A stretch of 64,000 nucleotides of DNA from positions 2,108,001 to 2,172,000 of the forward strand of contig CP124680.1 in assembly GCA_029961745.1 (NCBI GenBank), given 5' to 3'. Shown here piece by piece: positions 34,675 through 43,005 of this stretch. The stretch is from Nocardioides sp. L-11A (GTDB lineage: Bacteria > Actinomycetota > Actinomycetes > Propionibacteriales > Nocardioidaceae). The position numbers were made by a program, and so were the translations under genes. The notes under the pieces are model-generated. The model was given only the letters and a program-made list of their open reading frames with translations. It had not been told where the DNA came from and did no database searches. The first letter of the stretch is position 1, and each line of letters starts with the position of its first letter.

Positions 34675-35721
34675 GTGTTCGTCCATGACGCCCAGCCGAT
34701 GCGGGTGGTCTTCGGGTCCGGCGCCGTCGAACGGGTGGCCGAGGAGGTCGACCGTCTCGGCCTGCGCCGGGTGCTCGTGCTCTCGACGCCCCGGCAGGGG
34801 GTACTCGCCGCCCGGGTGACGGCGCTGCTGGGCGAGCGTGCGGCCGGCACCTTCGACGGTGCCCGGATGCACGTTCCCGTGGCGAGTGTCGTCGCGGCGG
34901 AGGCGGTCGTCGCCGCGACCGGCGCGGACGGCTGTCTGGCGATCGGGGGCGGATCGACGATCGGGCTGGCCAAGGCGCTCGCGCTGCGGCTGGGCCTCCC
35001 GTCGGTGGTCGTCCCCACGACCTATGCCGGCTCCGAGATGACACCGATCTGGGGGCTGACCGAGGACGGGCGGAAGACCACCGGTCGCGATCCCGTGGTG
35101 CTGCCGCGCTCGGTGGTCTACGACCCCGACCTGACCCACGACCTGCCTGCCGCCGTGTCGGGGCCGAGCGGGCTGAACGCGATCGCGCACGCGGTCGAGG
35201 CGCTCTACGCCCCCGACGGCACCCCGGTCGTCAGCGCGCTGGCCGAGCGCGGGGTCCGCGATCTGGTGACCGCGCTGCCGTCGGTCGTCGCCGACGGGAG
35301 CGACGCCGAGGCGCGCAGCCGGGCGCTGGAGGGTGCCTGGCTGTGCGGCGCCTGTCTCGGAGCGACCACGATGGGCCTGCACCACAAGCTGTGTCACGCG
35401 CTCGGCGGCATGCTCGACCTGCCCCACGCCGAGACCCACGCGATCGTGCTGCCCCATGTCGCCGCCTACAACCTCGCGGTCGCCCCCGAGGCGGAGGCCG
35501 TGCTGCGCCGCACGCTCGAGACCGACGACGTCGCCGCGGCCCTGCGCGCCCTCGCCCGGCAGGTCGGCGTCCCCGACGGGCTCCGCGCCCTCGGGGTGGA
35601 CCACGCCGACCTCGCCCGCGTCGTGGACGAGGTCCTCGCCGCGCCGTACCGCAACCCGCGCACGCCGACCCGCGGCGACCTCGAGGCGATCCTCGAGGCC
35701 GCCTGGCAGGGCGGTTCCTAG
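34675..35721 (+). CDS. Maleylacetate reductase-like iron-containing alcohol dehydrogenase
   Basis: The 348-residue protein shows the iron-ADH fold: FGSGAVERVAEEVDRLG, AIGGGSTIGLAKALAL (nucleotide-binding), PTTYAGSEMTPIWGLTEDGRKTTGRDPVVLPRSVVYDP, and metal ligands near GLNAIAHAVEALY and HHKLCHALGG. The TYAGSEMTPIWG motif matches maleylacetate reductases of the hydroxyquinol or chlorocatechol pathways, which give 3-oxoadipate. No ring-cleavage dioxygenase for that route is next to it. GTG 34675 follows metX after 22 bp. Confidence 0.86.
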   Translation: MFVHDAQPMRVVFGSGAVERVAEEVDRLGLRRVLVLSTPRQGVLAARVTALLGERAAGTFDGARMHVPVASVVAAEAVVAATGADGCLAIGGGSTIGLAKALALRLGLPSVVVPTTYAGSEMTPIWGLTEDGRKTTGRDPVVLPRSVVYDPDLTHDLPAAVSGPSGLNAIAHAVEALYAPDGTPVVSALAERGVRDLVTALPSVVADGSDAEARSRALEGAWLCGACLGATTMGLHHKLCHALGGMLDLPHAETHAIVLPHVAAYNLAVAPEAEAVLRRTLETDDVAAALRALARQVGVPDGLRALGVDHADLARVVDEVLAAPYRNPRTPTRGDLEAILEAAWQGGS

Positions 35722-35754
35722 CGGCTCCCCGTCGTCCGCACTCGCCCCGACGGC

Positions 35755-36606
35755 TCAGAACGCTTGGGCCATCAGCTCGCCGAACAGCTCCTGTGGATCG
35801 ACCTCCAGGCCCCGGCGGGCGAACCACGCGCACACGTTCGTGCAGTCGCGCAGGAGGAACTCGAAGCCCTGTGCGTTGCCGGCCAGGTCGACCAGCTGCG
35901 GCAGGTCGATGACCACGAGTCGCTCGCCGGTGGCCAGGATGTTGTAGGCGGACAGGTCGCCGTGCACCAGCCCGGCCTCGACGAGCGTGAGCAGGACGGC
36001 ACGCAGCTGGTCGAAGTACGACGCGAGCAGGGCCGGCTCCGGCCGTGTCTGCGCCAGCCGGGGCGCCGTGTCGCCGTCGACGGTGATCCACTCCATCAGG
36101 ATCTCCGTCCCGTCGACCTGCACGGGGTAGGGCACCGGCAGCCCGAGCGACCAGCATCGGTTGAGCGCCGTCCATTCCGCGACCGCCCACTCGCCGGCGG
36201 CGACCTCCCGGCCGAAGGTGCTCTTGCGCTTGATCGCCCGCTCGTCGCGGGAGCGCTTCATGCTGCGTCCCTCGGTGTAGGCCGCCGACCGGTGGAAGCT
36301 GCGGTGCTCGGGGGAGCGGTAACGCTTCGCGGCCATCACGACGCTCTGCGCCGGGTCGTGGGGATCGGTCCGGTCGAGCAGGAAGACGTCGGCCTCCTTG
36401 CCGGTCTTGAGGATGCCGAGGTCGGTGTCGATCGCGCCCTGGGACGTGACGACCCAGGCGGGGCGCGGCTCGGGGCCGCGGGACAGTGGCTCGACGTCGA
36501 GCCAGGTGGACCAGCGCTGGCCGTCCTCGAGGTCGTCGTAGGCGACGTAGTCGAAGACGAAGCGCGGGTCGAGATCAGAGTCGGGGGAGAGGTTCTCCTG
36601 GGACAC
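35755..36606 (-). CDS. RIO1-type atypical protein kinase
   Basis: The kinase motifs are clear: GILKTGKEADVFLLDR (nucleotide loop), MAAKRYR (lysine), HGDLSAYNILATGERLVVIDLPQLVD (catalytic Asp and metal Asp). These are the RIO signature, close to archaeal/eukaryotic Rio1. The flexible segment SMKRSRDERAIKRKSTFGREVAAGEW is also typical. Bacterial RIO-like kinases exist in Actinobacteria and Proteobacteria, but targets are not established. GTG 36606 has AAGGA upstream; a longer frame starting 36672 is less likely. 283 residues. Confidence 0.88.
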   Translation of the reverse strand: MSQENLSPDSDLDPRFVFDYVAYDDLEDGQRWSTWLDVEPLSRGPEPRPAWVVTSQGAIDTDLGILKTGKEADVFLLDRTDPHDPAQSVVMAAKRYRSPEHRSFHRSAAYTEGRSMKRSRDERAIKRKSTFGREVAAGEWAVAEWTALNRCWSLGLPVPYPVQVDGTEILMEWITVDGDTAPRLAQTRPEPALLASYFDQLRAVLLTLVEAGLVHGDLSAYNILATGERLVVIDLPQLVDLAGNAQGFEFLLRDCTNVCAWFARRGLEVDPQELFGELMAQAF

Positions 36607-36785
36607 GGTGGTTCCTTGGGGTCGAGAGGATGCGGTCTGAGGGCAGGCCGGCGACAGCGATCGACATGTCACGCTCCTCTCGACGGGTCCGCGCGATCAC
36701 GCGGACGGACACCGGACACCCTGCTCGATCCGCGGGTGGCCCGGCAACTGGTTTATCGGCGCCCGCATCGGCGTACATTGACCCG

Positions 36786-38264
36786 GTGCGCCGACCTCCC
36801 GCCCCGCTGGCCCTGCTCCTCGTCCTGCTGATGGGCCTGCCCGCCCTCGTCGCCATGTCCGGGCTCCCGGTCGCCCGCGCCGACGGCCCGGAGCGCTCCG
36901 GGCGCGTCGGGGAGCCCGCTCCCGGGTCGGCACAGGGCACCGACCCGTACTGGCCGCAGGACGGCAACGGCGGCACCGACGCCCAGCACTACCGGATCAC
37001 CGTGGGCTACGACTTCGCGAGCGGCCGGCTCACCGGCCGCACCGCGATCACCATGACCGCGACGGCCGACCTGAGCAGCCTCTCCCTCGACCTGCTGCTG
37101 CCGGCGACCGCGGTGTGGGTCGACAACCGCGCCGCGAAGTTCCGTCGGGCGGGCAAGCACGAGTTGCGGGTCACCCCGAAGCGGCCGATCGCGGCCGGCG
37201 CCCGGTTCAAGGTCGTCGTGAAATACGCCGGGAGGCCGGCCCGCTACGGCTACGCCGGTGAGCGCAACTGGCTGGCGAACGGCAGCGAGGTCGTCGCCAT
37301 GAACCAGCCGCACATGGCGCCGTGGTGGTTCCCGTCCAACGACCACCCCAGTGACAAGGCGACCTTCGACATCCGGGTCACGGCCCCGAAGGGCAAGCAG
37401 GTCGTCAGCAACGGCGTGCGCGCCGGCCGCAAGGTCAAGGGCGGCCTGGCCACCACCCGCTGGCGGATGACCGACCCGATGGCGACCTACCTCGCGTTCT
37501 TCGCCGCCGGGCCCTACGTGATCGACCGGGGCACCACGGCCGCCGGCATCCCGTTCTACAACGCGGTCTCGAAGGGCATCCCGGGCGCGGAGCGTCGGCA
37601 GGTCCGCCGCACTCTCGCCCGCACCGCCGCCATCACCGACTGGCTGCAGACCCGGCTCGGTCCCTACCCGTTCGCCACCACCGGCGGCCTGGTGACCGGC
37701 CTCGACGTCGGCTTCGCCCTCGAGAACCAGTCGCGGCCGACGTACGGGCGCTGGATCTATCCGGGCGTCGTCGTCCACGAAATGGCCCACCAGTGGTTCG
37801 GCGACAGTGTCGCCGTGCAGCGCTGGCGCGACATCTGGCTCAACGAGGGCTTCGCGACCTACATGGAGGCGGAGTACGCCGCCGCGCACGGCGGGGTGAG
37901 CGTGGAGACCTACCTCGACCGGATGTGGGCCCGCTCCTGCCGCACCCCGACGTCGGAGTTCTGGCGCCTCGACCTGTCGAACCCCGGGCCGGCGCAGATC
38001 TTCGCCGAGCCGGTCTACGACCGGGGCGCGATGGTGGTCGCCGCGCTGCGCAACCGGATCGGCCCTGCCGACTTCGACGCGCTGCTGCGACGCTGGGTCG
38101 CCGAGCACCACGACGGCAACGCGACCGTGGAGCAGTTCCAGGCGCTGGCGAGGACGGTGTCGGGGCAGAGCGACCTGGACGGCTTCTTCGACGCGTGGCT
38201 GCGCGGCGGCCGGGCGCCGGAGCCGACGGCCGCCAACGGCCTCGCCACCGCGGTCTGCCCCTGA
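36786..38264 (+). CDS. Secreted M1-family aminopeptidase-like metallopeptidase
   Basis: A signal peptide (RRPPAPLALLLVLLMGLPALVAMSG) is followed by an M1 domain: GFALENQSRPTYG (substrate-binding, GxMEN-like, here GFALEN), HEMAHQWFGDSV (zinc HExxH) and WLNEGFATYMEAEY (third ligand Glu). At 492 residues it is much shorter than PepN (about 870), lacking the last helical domain, a length common among secreted actinobacterial M1 enzymes. GTG 36786 follows TACATT after six bases and may be leaderless. No lipobox is visible. Confidence 0.9.
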   Translation: MRRPPAPLALLLVLLMGLPALVAMSGLPVARADGPERSGRVGEPAPGSAQGTDPYWPQDGNGGTDAQHYRITVGYDFASGRLTGRTAITMTATADLSSLSLDLLLPATAVWVDNRAAKFRRAGKHELRVTPKRPIAAGARFKVVVKYAGRPARYGYAGERNWLANGSEVVAMNQPHMAPWWFPSNDHPSDKATFDIRVTAPKGKQVVSNGVRAGRKVKGGLATTRWRMTDPMATYLAFFAAGPYVIDRGTTAAGIPFYNAVSKGIPGAERRQVRRTLARTAAITDWLQTRLGPYPFATTGGLVTGLDVGFALENQSRPTYGRWIYPGVVVHEMAHQWFGDSVAVQRWRDIWLNEGFATYMEAEYAAAHGGVSVETYLDRMWARSCRTPTSEFWRLDLSNPGPAQIFAEPVYDRGAMVVAALRNRIGPADFDALLRRWVAEHHDGNATVEQFQALARTVSGQSDLDGFFDAWLRGGRAPEPTAANGLATAVCP

Positions 38265-38386
38265 GTGCTTCCCGTGCCGGCAGGCACCTCGGGCGCGCCT
38301 CCCGTGTGACCCGTGGTGCCTTTGGTACGAATGTGGGGATCTGTGCCCTCGGGGGCATGCCCGCACATGGATGGAGACGCCCGCAC

Positions 38387-38557
38387 ATGGACGCCAAGAA
38401 GCTGATCGCGCTCGTGGTGATCGTGTTCCTCGGGTTCTGGATGTTCACCGACCCCTCCGGCCTCGCGGACACCTCGAAATCGGCCGCGAGCAACGGCTGG
38501 GACCTCGCGACGAAGGCCTTCGACGGGGTCATCGACTTCGTCGGCGCGATGGACTGA
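38387..38557 (+). CDS. Small single-pass membrane protein, 56 aa
   Basis: MDAKKLIALVVIVFLGFWMF forms an N-terminal membrane helix, followed by a polar segment and an end helix (WDLATKAFDGVIDFVGAMD). The start is set by the Lys-Lys-hydrophobic pattern. A 13-bp direct repeat GCCCGCACATGGA at 38359-38371 and 38379-38391 spans the start region, with a second ATG out of frame. It lies 11 bp before the PH-domain gene and is probably co-transcribed with it. Confidence 0.68.
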   Translation: MDAKKLIALVVIVFLGFWMFTDPSGLADTSKSAASNGWDLATKAFDGVIDFVGAMD

Positions 38558-38568
38558 CCCGCGCCGCC

Positions 38569-39126
38569 ATGCCCTCCCTGCCCGCGGCCCCCCGAGCCGC
38601 TCCCGGCTTCGTGGCCCGGCTCGGCGACCCGAAGATCGGCAAGCACCTGCTGCGCGACGAGGGCGAGGTCGTCGTCGACGAGGTGACCCACCACTGGTTC
38701 GCCTACGTCCGGCCCGCCCTGCTGTCCACGCTCGCGACGGTGCTGCTCGTCGCCAGCTGGTTCGTCTCGGTCCAGATCGCCTGGTTCCTGATCATCGTCG
38801 CCGCGATCCTCCTGACCCGGGCCGGCTGGGTCGCCCTCGGTGTCCTCCGCGACCGGTTCGTCATCACGAACATGCGGGTCTTCCGGGTGCACGGCGTGCT
38901 GTCCCAGAGCCTCGCGACCATGCCGCTGAGCCGGATCCTCGACATCTCGGTCAAGAAGCCGCTGCACGGCCGGCTCCTCGGCTTCGGCCACTTCTGCTTC
39001 GAGTCCGCCGCCCAGGAGCAGGGCCTGCGCGACATCCGGTATGTCGGGCGCCCCGACGAGCGCGACCTCGCCATCCAGCGGGTCGTCCAGCGCTCCGGCC
39101 TGCGTGGCCCCCGCGTCCCGAACTGA
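38569..39126 (+). CDS. Bacterial PH-domain (YdbT-type) membrane protein
   Basis: Two adjacent hydrophobic helices (about 45-95, YVRPALLSTLATVLLVASWFV and IAWFLIIVAAILLTRAGWVA) precede a bacterial PH domain: VLRDRFVITNMRVFRVHGVLSQSLATMPLSRILDISVKKPLHGRLLGFGHFCFESA. 185 residues from ATG 38569. These proteins are common in Actinobacteria; they may sense envelope state, but no function is proven. Confidence 0.82.
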   Translation: MPSLPAAPRAAPGFVARLGDPKIGKHLLRDEGEVVVDEVTHHWFAYVRPALLSTLATVLLVASWFVSVQIAWFLIIVAAILLTRAGWVALGVLRDRFVITNMRVFRVHGVLSQSLATMPLSRILDISVKKPLHGRLLGFGHFCFESAAQEQGLRDIRYVGRPDERDLAIQRVVQRSGLRGPRVPN

Positions 39127-39154
39127 CCACGGTCCCTCCGGCTGCGCAAAGTGG

Positions 39155-39181
39155 CTATCCGCCGCGCGTCTTGACGGATAG
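39155..39181. promoter_or_regulatory. Inverted repeat upstream of the flavin monooxygenase operon
   Basis: CTATCCG (39155-39161) and CGGATAG (39175-39181) form exact 7-bp arms with a 13-nt spacer. TTGACG, a possible -35, lies between and over the second arm. The position, about 100 bp before the operon ATG, fits a regulator site, possibly for the AraC protein at 42977-44080. This is inference. Confidence 0.45.
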
Positions 39182-39276
39182 TCCGGCCCGCCGGGCCGCT
39201 CCTACTGTGGCGCGACCCAGTGAATGTGATGGCTGTCATAGGCCACCGGGCCGGCGCCGTCAGACGAGGAGGAGCA

Positions 39277-40419
39277 ATGACCGTCACCACCGTTCGCCCC
39301 GATCTCTCCTACGAGGAGCTGGTCGAGGCCCGACGAGCCAGCGGCGTGGCGATGTACAACCGGAACAAGATGAAGCTCGGCATCTTCGGCGCGAACTGCA
39401 GCCACGGCCTGATGGCCACCCATGCCGAGAGCAGCTACGAGCTGACCTGGGAGCACACGCAGCGGATCGCCCAGATCGCCGACGGCCTGGGCTTCGAGGC
39501 GATGCTCCCGGTGGCGCGCTACCGCGGCATGGGCGGCGACACGAACTTCAACGGTGAGAACTACGAGACCCACACCTGGGCGGCCGGCATCGCGCAGGCG
39601 ACCGAGCAGATCATGGTCTTCTCGACCACGCACGTGCCGACGAAGCATCCGATCGTCGCGGCCAAGGAGTCGGTCACGGTGGACCACATCTCCGGTGGCC
39701 GCTTCGGGCTGAACATGACCATGGGCTGGTACAAGGCCGAGATGGAGATGTTCGGCGGCACCCAGCGCGAGCACGACGCCCGCTACCGCTTCGGCTCGGA
39801 GTGGATCGAGATCGCCAAGCGGATGTGGACCCAGGACCGTGTCGACTTCTCCGGCGAGTTCTTCGAGATCAAGGACGCGATGTCCGACCCCAAGCCGATC
39901 CAGGAGCCGTGGCCGGTGCTGGTCAACGCCGGCAATTCGCCGGCCGGCCTGGAGTTCTGCGCCCGGGAGTGCGACTTCAACTTCATCGCCTTCGCCGACG
40001 TCGACGAGGCGCGCACGACGGCCGCGCAGGTGCGCGGGATCGCTCAGGCCCAGGGCCGCGACCTCGGCATCCTCGGCTACGGCAACATCATCTGCCGCGA
40101 CACGGAGAAGGAGACCAAGCAGCTCCTCGACCACATCCTGGAGAAGGGCGACTGGGCCGTCGCGGAGATGGTCTCCGCCGGCCTGGGCTCGGAGAGCGGA
40201 TCCTTCGACAAGGTCAAGGCGCTGCAGGAGCGCTTCATCCTCGGGTACGGCGGCTACCCCCTCATCGGCACACCGGAGCAGATCGTCGAGCAGCTGCTCG
40301 AGCTGGAGCAGGCGGGCATCGGCGGCATGATGGTCGGCTTCCTGGACTACGTCGAGGAGCTGCCCTACTTCGGTGAGGCCGTGCTGCCGCTGATGCGCGA
40401 GGCGGGGCTGCGGGAGTGA
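39277..40419 (+). CDS. LLM-class (luciferase-like) flavin monooxygenase, RutA-like
   Basis: The 380-residue protein is of the bacterial luciferase-like fold: MKLGIFGANCSHGLMATHA, MLPVARYRGMGGDTNFNGENYETHTW, STTHVPTKHPIVAAKESVTVDHISGGRFGLNMTMGWYKAEMEMFG and GYPLIGTPEQIVEQLLELEQAG. It most resembles the RutA/alkanesulfonate monooxygenase group, which uses reduced FMN and oxygen. A strong AGGAGGAG precedes ATG 39277. The next two genes can supply reduced flavin. The substrate is not known. Confidence 0.86.
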   Translation: MTVTTVRPDLSYEELVEARRASGVAMYNRNKMKLGIFGANCSHGLMATHAESSYELTWEHTQRIAQIADGLGFEAMLPVARYRGMGGDTNFNGENYETHTWAAGIAQATEQIMVFSTTHVPTKHPIVAAKESVTVDHISGGRFGLNMTMGWYKAEMEMFGGTQREHDARYRFGSEWIEIAKRMWTQDRVDFSGEFFEIKDAMSDPKPIQEPWPVLVNAGNSPAGLEFCARECDFNFIAFADVDEARTTAAQVRGIAQAQGRDLGILGYGNIICRDTEKETKQLLDHILEKGDWAVAEMVSAGLGSESGSFDKVKALQERFILGYGGYPLIGTPEQIVEQLLELEQAGIGGMMVGFLDYVEELPYFGEAVLPLMREAGLRE

Positions 40420-40973
40420 GCGTGGCCGGCGTACTGGGGGCCGGGCCGGAGCACGACCTCCGCTCCGGCCCGGGCGCGCCGGCAGCGGCCGGCGCGCCGG
40501 ACCCGGCGACGTACAAGGATGTGCTCGGCCGGTTCTGCACCGGCCTGACGGTGGTCACCTCGCTCCACGGCGACGAACCGGTCGGCTTCACCTGCCAGGC
40601 GTTCAGCGCGCTCTCCCTCGACCCGCCCGAGGTGCTGCTGAGCGTCCAGCGGACCTCGACGACCTGGCCCCGGATCCGGCAGCACGGCCGCTTCGGGATC
40701 GGCGTGCTCGCTGCCGGCCAGGACGCGCTCGCCCGGGCCCTGGCCCGCAGCGGCCGGGACAAGCTGCGCGACGTGGCCTGGCGGCCGTCGGCGACCGGAC
40801 TGCCGCGGCCCGACGGGCTGCTCGCGTGGATCGAGTGCGCCCTGGTGCGGGAGGTCGACGCGGGCGACCACCTGCTCGCGATCGCCGCGGTCAGCAGCCT
40901 CGAGGCCGGCCCGGCCGCGGCGCCACTGCTCTACTTCCGCGGCGACTTCCTCCCCGCCGGAGGTGCGTCGTGA
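40416..40973 (+). CDS. Flavin reductase-like protein
   Basis: The 185-residue protein fits the NAD(P)H:flavin oxidoreductase family: YKDVLGRFCTGLTVVTSL, PVGFTCQAFSALSLDPPEVLLSVQRTSTTWPRI and HLLAIAAVSSLEAGPAAAPLLYFRGDF. It should give reduced FMN to the monooxygenase, as RutF and HpaC do. GTG 40416 overlaps the stop of the previous gene and the end overlaps the next by 4 bp. The Pro/Ala-rich first 30 residues may be an extension. Confidence 0.86.
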   Translation: MSVAGVLGAGPEHDLRSGPGAPAAAGAPDPATYKDVLGRFCTGLTVVTSLHGDEPVGFTCQAFSALSLDPPEVLLSVQRTSTTWPRIRQHGRFGIGVLAAGQDALARALARSGRDKLRDVAWRPSATGLPRPDGLLAWIECALVREVDAGDHLLAIAAVSSLEAGPAAAPLLYFRGDFLPAGGAS

Positions 40974-41554
40974 GGACCCTGCTCACCGTGTACGGGAGCC
41001 CCACGCCGCCGGGGAAGCTGGCCCGGGCGCTCGACGTGGCCGAGGCGCACGCGGCCGGCCGGCCCGGGTGGCGGGCCGTCCGGCTCAGCCCGCTGACCCC
41101 CACCGCCTGGCCCGAGGACGCCGCCGAGCAGGTCGCGGCGGCCTCGGGCGTGCTGGTGGCGAGCCCGGTCTTCCGCGCCTCCTTCCCGGCGACGCTCAAG
41201 CAGCTCCTCGACCAGCTCCCGGTCGAGGCCTTCGGGTCGCGGCCGGTCGCGATCCTCACGGTGGCGGCCGCCCCCGAGCACGCGCTGGGCGCGGAGCGTC
41301 ACCTGCGCGACGTCCTGGCCTGGTTCGGCGCGCTGACCGCACCTCATCCGCTGTTCCTCCGCGACCGGCTGCTCGCCGGCCCGGAGCTGGATGCCGAGGT
41401 CCGTGCGGACCTCGGCGCCCTGGTCGACCAGGTCGTCTCGCTCGCCGTCCTCCCGGAGGGGATCCGGCTCGGGCCGGCCCCCCTGGCGGCCCGGCGAGCG
41501 CCGCGAGTCGACCGTCCCCCGCACCCCGATCCCCGAAAGGAACCCACGACATGA
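40970..41554 (+). CDS. NADPH-dependent FMN reductase-like flavoprotein
   Basis: A flavodoxin-like fold: VRTLLTVYGSPTPPGKLARALDVAEAHA, GVLVASPVFRASFPATLKQLLDQLPVEAFGSRPVAILTVAAAPEHALGAERHL. The SPVFRASFPATLKQLLD motif is the usual FMN-binding loop of this family (SsuE/MsuE-type). 194 residues with a Pro/Arg-rich tail. It is the second flavin reductase in this operon, so one of the two may have a different task. Confidence 0.84.
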   Translation: MRTLLTVYGSPTPPGKLARALDVAEAHAAGRPGWRAVRLSPLTPTAWPEDAAEQVAAASGVLVASPVFRASFPATLKQLLDQLPVEAFGSRPVAILTVAAAPEHALGAERHLRDVLAWFGALTAPHPLFLRDRLLAGPELDAEVRADLGALVDQVVSLAVLPEGIRLGPAPLAARRAPRVDRPPHPDPRKEPTT

Positions 41555-43005
41555 GCATCACCCTCGCGCACACCCCTGCTGCCCATCTGATCGACGGGCA
41601 GTGGCTCACCTCCGGCGTCACGGCCACCTCCCACTCACCGGCGGACGGCTCCGTCCTCGGGGAGTACGACGACGCCCAGCTGCCGCTGGGCGAGCAGGCG
41701 GTCGCCGCCGCCCGCCGCGCGTTCGCGACCACCGCCTGGGCACGGGACCGCCAGCTGCGGGCGAAGGTCCTCAACGAGATGGCCGACGCGATCGAGGCCG
41801 CCACCGACGAGCTGGCGATGGCGCTGGCCAGGGAGAACGGCAAGATCCTGCCGGAGGCGCACTTCGAGCTGAGCCTGACGCCGTCGAAGCTGCGGTACTA
41901 CGCGGCGATGGCACTCACCGGCAGCGGCCGGGGCGACCAGGCGAAGGCCGGGGTGCTGTCGACGCTGGTGCCCGTCCCGGTCGGCGTGGCCGGGGTGATC
42001 GTGCCCTGGAACTCCCCGGTGGTGCTCGCGGTGCGCTCGTTCGCCCCCGCACTGGCCGCGGGCTGCACCGTCGTGGTGAAGATGGCGGCGCAGACGGCCC
42101 TCGTCAACGCCCGCCTGGCCGAGATCCTGGCCGCCTGCCCCTCGCTGCCGCCCGGGGTCCTCAACGTCCTGACCGAGTCGGGCAGTGACATCGCGAAGCA
42201 CCTCGTCGACTCCCCGGACGTGGACGCGATCAGCTACACCGGCAGCACCGCGGTCGGCCGCCAGATCATGGCGGCGGCCGCACCACGCCTCAAGCGAGTC
42301 TCGCTCGAGCTCGGCGGCAAGACGCCGATGATCGTCTTCGACGACGCCGACCTCGACCGGGCCGTCGGCACCATCGTCGCCGGCATCACCACCTTCAGCG
42401 GTCAGTTCTGCATGACCGGGAGCCGGGTGCTGGTGCAGCGCGGGGTCGCCGACGAGGTGCGGTCCCGGCTGGTGGAGGCGCTGTCGGCGGTCCGGGTCGG
42501 CCCCGGCGACGCCCCGGAGTCCCAGATGGGCCCGATGATCGACCGGGACTCCCGGGACCGGCTGGTGGCCCTCGTCGAGGGACATCTCGGCGACGCCACG
42601 GTGCTGGTGCCCGGCGGGGTGCCGGACGAGCAGGCGCTCGCCGCGGGCGCCTACTACCGGCCGGCGCTGCTGGAGGTCGCGGACCTCGCCTCGCCCCTCG
42701 TCCAGCGCGAGCTGTTCGGGCCGGTGGCCACCTTCGAGGTGTTCGACGACGAGGCCGACGCGACGGCGCGGGCCAATGCGACCGAGTACGGCCTGGCGGC
42801 GTCGGTCTGGACCGCCGACGGCCAGCGCGGTCTGCGGATGGCCGACGCGCTGGAGGCGGGCACCGTGTGGCTGAACGCCTGGGCGGTCGTGCTCGACCAG
42901 TTCGAGGAGGGCGGGGTCAAGCAGAGCGGCCTGGGCCGGCTCAACGGGCACCGTGCGGTGGAGGAGTTCCAGGAGGTCAAGCACCTGGTGCAGGTGCTCG
43001 GCTGA
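41551..43005 (+). CDS. Aldehyde dehydrogenase
   Basis: An NAD(P)-dependent aldehyde dehydrogenase of 484 residues: VPWNSPVVLAVRSFAPALAAGCTVVVKMAAQTAL, YTGSTAVGRQIM, E253 in LELGGKTPM and C287 in SGQFCMTGSR, and ELFGPVATFEVF. The substrate aldehyde would come from the monooxygenase reaction. Its usual GKPAE reads VKMAAQT here. The start overlaps the FMN reductase stop. The last 29 bp overlap the convergent AraC gene. Confidence 0.93.
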   Translation: MSITLAHTPAAHLIDGQWLTSGVTATSHSPADGSVLGEYDDAQLPLGEQAVAAARRAFATTAWARDRQLRAKVLNEMADAIEAATDELAMALARENGKILPEAHFELSLTPSKLRYYAAMALTGSGRGDQAKAGVLSTLVPVPVGVAGVIVPWNSPVVLAVRSFAPALAAGCTVVVKMAAQTALVNARLAEILAACPSLPPGVLNVLTESGSDIAKHLVDSPDVDAISYTGSTAVGRQIMAAAAPRLKRVSLELGGKTPMIVFDDADLDRAVGTIVAGITTFSGQFCMTGSRVLVQRGVADEVRSRLVEALSAVRVGPGDAPESQMGPMIDRDSRDRLVALVEGHLGDATVLVPGGVPDEQALAAGAYYRPALLEVADLASPLVQRELFGPVATFEVFDDEADATARANATEYGLAASVWTADGQRGLRMADALEAGTVWLNAWAVVLDQFEEGGVKQSGLGRLNGHRAVEEFQEVKHLVQVLG

